From Brevundimonas sp. UBA5936 (GTDB lineage Bacteria; Pseudomonadota; Alphaproteobacteria; Caulobacterales; Caulobacteraceae), in NCBI GenBank assembly GCA_002430835.1, contig DJDA01000086.1, positions 1 through 15,424 on the forward strand: DNA of 15,424 nucleotides, given 5' to 3'. This document shows, in pieces, positions 13,218 to 15,424 of this stretch. The position numbers and the translations under genes were made by a program. The notes beneath the pieces were generated by a model. It had not been told where the DNA came from and ran no database searches. It was given only the letters and a program-made list of their open reading frames with translations. The number at the start of each line of letters is the position of its first letter. Position 1 is the stretch's first letter.

Positions 13218-13763
13218 TCAGGCGGCCTCGGCTTCAGCCTCGGCGGCCGGAGCGACCGGCTTCTTGGCGCTGAGCGACTTGCCCAGCAGGGCCATGGCGG
13301 CGTCCTTGTCGATCTTGTTGGCGGCGGCGACTTCGCGGGCCATGCGGTCCAGGGCCGATTCATAGAGCTGGCGCTCGGAATAGGACTGTTCCGGCTGGGT
13401 CTCGGCGCGGTGCAGGTCGCGGACCACTTCGGCGATCGAAATCAGGTCGCCCGAGTTGATCTTGGCTTCATACTCCTGAGCGCGGCGCGACCACATGGTG
13501 CGCTTGACGCGGGCGCGGCCCTTCAGGGTCGTCAGGGCCTTGGACACGGTGTCGTCGGCGGCCAGGGTGCGCAGGCCGGCGGTCTTGGCCTTCTTGGTCG
13601 GGACGCGCAGGGTCATCTTCTCGTGCTCGAAGGTCACGACATAGACTTCCAGCGCCATGCCGGCGACTTCCTGAGTCTCGATCGCGGCGACCTTGCCGAC
13701 GCCGTGCGCGGGATAGACCACCGCATCGCCAACCTTGAATTCCAGACCGGTCTTGCTCGTCAT
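13218..13763 (-). CDS. carD: CarD/CdnL-family RNA polymerase-binding transcription regulator
   Basis: A 181-residue protein. The N-terminal domain (about 1-70) is the Tudor-like RNA polymerase-interacting domain: FKVGDAVVYPAHGVGKV, then EVYVVTFEHEKMTLRVPTKK. A helical domain follows (KGRARVKRTMWSRRAQEYEA, INSGDLISIAEVVRDLHR) that contacts promoter DNA in this family. CdnL binds the polymerase beta subunit and stabilises open complexes, notably at rRNA promoters; the Caulobacter orthologue supports growth and morphology. The tail is alanine/glutamate-rich and ends Ala-Ala. ATG 13763 has AAGGA 6 bases upstream and gives the conserved start MTSKTGLEFKVGD. A long upstream region with hairpins (13764-14073) separates it from fdxA, and a strong terminator follows. 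Annotation is secure. Confidence 0.95.
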   Translation of the reverse strand: MTSKTGLEFKVGDAVVYPAHGVGKVAAIETQEVAGMALEVYVVTFEHEKMTLRVPTKKAKTAGLRTLAADDTVSKALTTLKGRARVKRTMWSRRAQEYEAKINSGDLISIAEVVRDLHRAETQPEQSYSERQLYESALDRMAREVAAANKIDKDAAMALLGKSLSAKKPVAPAAEAEAEAA

Positions 13764-13814
13764 GTCATTCCTTTCCCGAACCGTAGGGATGAGATCGTCA
13801 CCACGCTGATAGTG

Positions 13815-13862
13815 AAAAACCGCCCCTCCGCCGAGCACTGGGCCCGGCGGTTGAGGCGGAGG
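13815..13862 (-). promoter_or_regulatory. Possible attenuator in the carD leader
   Basis: On the minus strand four segments follow in order: CCTCCGCC (13862-13855), AACCGCC (13852-13846), GGCGGAGG (13832-13825) and GGCGGTT (13824-13818) running into TTT. Segment 1 can pair with 3, or 2 with 4. The second pairing ends in a T run like a terminator, and the two pairings exclude each other. It could also be just a late terminator for fdxA. Chance pairing in GC-rich DNA cannot be ruled out. Confidence 0.35.
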
Positions 13863-14045
13863 ATCGCACTGTCAGACGCGAAAACGGATCACCAAACCTC
13901 AGGCCGACCTCGTCTCTAGCGGCGAGGTTCTGTCGTAAATGCGGGCGGCGCGCAGAGTTGCGGAACCGCCCGTTTCGAATAGGGAGGAACCTATCATAAA
14001 ATTAGGAAATCTCAAAACATCCACAGGGCGCGCGGCGATGACCGG

Positions 14046-14067
14046 CGCATTGTGACCGCATTGTGGC
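14046..14067. repeat. Tandem 11-base repeat downstream of fdxA
   Basis: CGCATTGTGAC (14046-14056) is followed directly by CGCATTGTGGC (14057-14067), one mismatch in eleven. The 11-base period is about one helical turn, so the two copies face the same side of the DNA. It lies just past the fdxA stop and upstream of the carD promoter-like island. Confidence 0.5.
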
Positions 14068-14073
14068 GAATTC

Positions 14074-14415
14074 TTAGGAGCCTTTGCCCGGCTTGGGGCT
14101 GAAGTACTTCTCGAACTTGCCGGTTTCGCGCTCATACTGTTCGCGATCCGCCGGGGGCACGCCCTTGACTGTGATGTTGGGCCAGACCTTGGCGTATTCG
14201 GCGTTGACCTGCAGCCATTTGCCGTCGGGCTCGTCCTCGGTGTCGGGGACGATGGCGTCGACGGGGCATTCCGGCTCGCACACGCCGCAGTCGATGCATT
14301 CGTCCGGCGCGATGACCAGGAAGTTCTCGCCCTCGTAGAAGCAGTCCACCGGACACACCTCGACGCAGTCCATGAACTTACATTTCACGCAGGCGTCGGT
14401 GACGATGTAGGTCAT
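14074..14415 (-). CDS. fdxA: Seven-iron ferredoxin FdxA
   Basis: A 113-residue soluble electron carrier with one [3Fe-4S] and one [4Fe-4S] cluster. Cysteines are C9, C12, C17, C21, C25, C40, C43, C46 and C50. By comparison with Azotobacter ferredoxin I (all positions one lower), C9, C17 and C50 hold the 3Fe cluster; C21, C40, C43 and C46 hold the 4Fe cluster; C12 and C25 are free. The MTYIVTDACVKCKFMDCVEV start and the GKWLQVNAEYAKVWPNI segment are standard for the family. ATG 14415 is fixed by the conserved N-terminus although no clear Shine-Dalgarno precedes it. FdxA next to carD is a familiar alphaproteobacterial order. A TTGACA element at 14483-14488 may be its -35. Confidence 0.96.
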   Translation of the reverse strand: MTYIVTDACVKCKFMDCVEVCPVDCFYEGENFLVIAPDECIDCGVCEPECPVDAIVPDTEDEPDGKWLQVNAEYAKVWPNITVKGVPPADREQYERETGKFEKYFSPKPGKGS

Positions 14416-14459
14416 GGCGTTCGGGCGGGCCTGTGGCAGCGAGGGAGGTCGAGGGCGGG

Positions 14460-14488
14460 CACATGGCCCCGACGGAACCAACTGTCAA
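14460..14488 (-). promoter_or_regulatory. Possible promoter of fdxA
   Basis: On the minus strand a consensus TTGACA (14488-14483) is followed after 17 bases by CATGTG (14465-14460), a poor -10. Only the -35 is convincing. The leader would be about 40 bases. Confidence 0.35.
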
Positions 14489-14583
14489 CCGAAGGCGCTG
14501 TTGCAAAGCTGTTCAGGCCCGATGTCGCCGGGCCCCGCTCCACATTCGTGACGCCCGATCATCGTCCATCAGGAGGCTCCACC

Positions 14584-15222
14584 ATGCGTTTCATCTCTCA
14601 CTCAGCCATCGGCCGTCTCGGCGCCGCGAGCCTCGCGCTCAGCCTGTTGGCCGGCGGCGGGGTCGTCGCCCAGTCCGCCCTGACCAAGGTTCCGTCCGAG
14701 GTCCAGGCGGGCGACTACAAGCTGGACCCGGAGCACGGCAAGATCACCTGGTCGGTCGATCACCTGGGCTTTTCGACCTATGTCGGCCAGTTCGTGAACG
14801 TTCAGGCCGAGCTGAAACTGGACCCCGCCAACCCGTCCGCCAGCACTCTGACAGCGACCATTCCCCTGACGGACGTGGCGTCGAACTCGGACGGGCTGAA
14901 CCGCCATCTGCAGACGGCGGACTTCTTCGACACCGCCAACCACCCGGTCGCCACCTTCCGATCGACCCGGATCATGATCGACGCCGATGATCGCGACGAG
15001 GCGACGGTCCACGGCGAGCTGACCCTGCGCGGCGTGACCCGTCCGGTGGTCATGGAGGTCGAGTTCAATCAGGCCGGCCCGACGCGCGGCGGCTACAAGG
15101 CCGGATTCGACGGCGAGGCGACCATCAAGCGGTCCGACTTCGGCATCACCTTCGGCCTGCCCGCCCTGGGCGACGAGGTGAAGCTGCACATCGAAGGCGA
15201 GTTCGTGAAGGCGGCAGGCTAG
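14584..15222 (+). CDS. YceI-family periplasmic lipid-binding protein
   Basis: A 212-residue exported protein. The N-terminus has a signal peptide (basic start MRFISHSAIGR, hydrophobic AASLALSLLAGGGVV, cut near VVA-QS). The rest is the YceI lipocalin-like barrel: YKLDPEHGKITWSVDHLGFS, then LTATIPLTDVASNSDGLNRH, LQTADFFDTANHPVATFRST, and GVTRPVVMEVEF leading to KRSDFGITFGLP. Such barrels bind isoprenoid chains such as polyprenyl pyridoxal-free quinone-type lipids in solved structures; the ligand here is unknown. Start ATG 14584 is backed by a consensus AGGAGG at 14571-14576. Divergent from fdxA. Its stop TAG (15220-15222) overlaps the stop of the convergent S4-domain gene within CTAG. Confidence 0.93.
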   Translation: MRFISHSAIGRLGAASLALSLLAGGGVVAQSALTKVPSEVQAGDYKLDPEHGKITWSVDHLGFSTYVGQFVNVQAELKLDPANPSASTLTATIPLTDVASNSDGLNRHLQTADFFDTANHPVATFRSTRIMIDADDRDEATVHGELTLRGVTRPVVMEVEFNQAGPTRGGYKAGFDGEATIKRSDFGITFGLPALGDEVKLHIEGEFVKAAG

Positions 15223-15424
15223 GTCGGCGCGTCCAGCGGCTCATAGAGGGCGCGGGCTTCCTCGGGAGGGCCGCGTCTTTCGCCCATCTGCACCACGCGC
15301 ACGGCGATAAGGCGCCCGCCCTGGGCGAACAGCACCTCGTCGCCGGGATGGACGCTGCGGCTGGGCTTGTCGAGCCGGGACTGGGCGCCGTTGTGCGTCA
15401 GGCGGATCGCGCCCTTCTCGACCA
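15219..15424 (-). CDS. RNA-binding S4-domain protein (Hsp15-like), C-terminal part
   Basis: The gene enters from the right edge; the last 67 residues are visible. They contain IRLTHNGAQSRLDKPSRSV, then HPGDEVLF and RLIAVRVVQMGERRGPPEEA. That is the second half of an S4 RNA-binding domain with the family's GD turn, followed by a short charged tail, as in Hsp15-type proteins that bind stalled 50S subunits. The N-terminal half of the S4 domain is outside the window. In many Alphaproteobacteria this gene lies near fdxA and carD (known from memory); here yceI lies between them on the other strand. Its stop TAG on the minus strand (15221-15219) overlaps the yceI stop. Confidence 0.85.
   Translation of the reverse strand, partial: VEKGAIRLTHNGAQSRLDKPSRSVHPGDEVLFAQGGRLIAVRVVQMGERRGPPEEARALYEPLDAPT

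Larger units (their letters stand above)
13764..14073 (-). other. 310-base gene-free region: promoter-like island and structured carD leader
   Basis: No credible gene lies here; open frames lack coding character or homology. An AT-rich island at 13993-14020 holds, on the minus strand, a TATGAT (13998-13993) and a TTGAGA (14015-14010). The spacing between them is wrong for a pair, but TTGAGA with a weaker TAGGTT at 16 bases is possible. Downstream towards carD are inverted repeats CGGGCGG/CCGCCCG (13942-13948, 13966-13972) and two overlapping stems at 13818-13862. An 11-base tandem repeat sits at 14046-14067. If transcription starts near 13985, the carD leader is about 220 bases. Confidence 0.5.

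Noticed and set aside
13899..14135. Small minus-strand frame between fdxA and carD
   Set aside because: It overlaps the fdxA end in another frame, covers the AT-rich promoter-like island and shows no recognisable domain or ribosome-binding site.
1..15424. Mobile elements, CRISPR arrays, tRNA or rRNA genes
   Set aside because: No transposase, integrase, spaced direct-repeat array or cloverleaf/rRNA signature was seen on either strand.

Overview
The window looks like chromosomal DNA from a high-GC alphaproteobacterium, most likely Caulobacterales (Brevundimonas- or Caulobacter-like). The reasons are a C4-pathway 5-aminolevulinate synthase, a CdnL/CarD gene next to a seven-iron ferredoxin (FdxA) gene with an S4-domain gene nearby, a DUF3617 exported protein, frequent GTG/TTG starts, and a TTGACG -35 box upstream of rpmB. 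The genus is inferred from gene content and remembered protein sequences, not from a search. No rRNA, tRNA, CRISPR array, insertion sequence or phage gene was seen.

Left part (1-8927): a dense run of genes for proteins that bind, make or buffer pyridoxal 5'-phosphate (PLP). In order: the N-terminus of a MocR-type regulator (minus strand, cut by the window edge); a divergent 78-residue thioredoxin-like protein; a strong terminator-like hairpin pair; a divergent serine hydroxymethyltransferase (SHMT) paralogue; and pyridoxal kinase PdxY. Converging on pdxY is a minus-strand set that reads mocR2 - alr - yggS - WbpE-like sugar aminotransferase, with small gaps and one 4-base overlap. Divergent from mocR2 is hemA. 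Eight of these nine genes concern PLP. The SHMT lacks two usual cofactor-contact residues. Both MocR genes carry the same 11-base motif at their 5' ends.

Right part (8931-15424): unrelated housekeeping and envelope genes. These are an exported M1 metallopeptidase (minus), rpmB for ribosomal protein L28 (minus, with a clear promoter and terminator), a DUF3617 periplasmic protein (plus), a BenE-type benzoate/proton symporter (minus), carD/cdnL (minus, long structured leader), fdxA (minus), a YceI-family periplasmic protein (plus), and the C-terminus of an S4 RNA-binding protein (minus) whose stop codon overlaps that of yceI.

The main lead is the left part: a MocR-bracketed PLP gene island whose SHMT paralogue may have a changed substrate. 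2-Methylserine/D-alanine chemistry is one hypothesis, since alanine racemase is close by. The control elements around the thioredoxin-glyA junction, the two mocR starts and the carD leader also merit a look.
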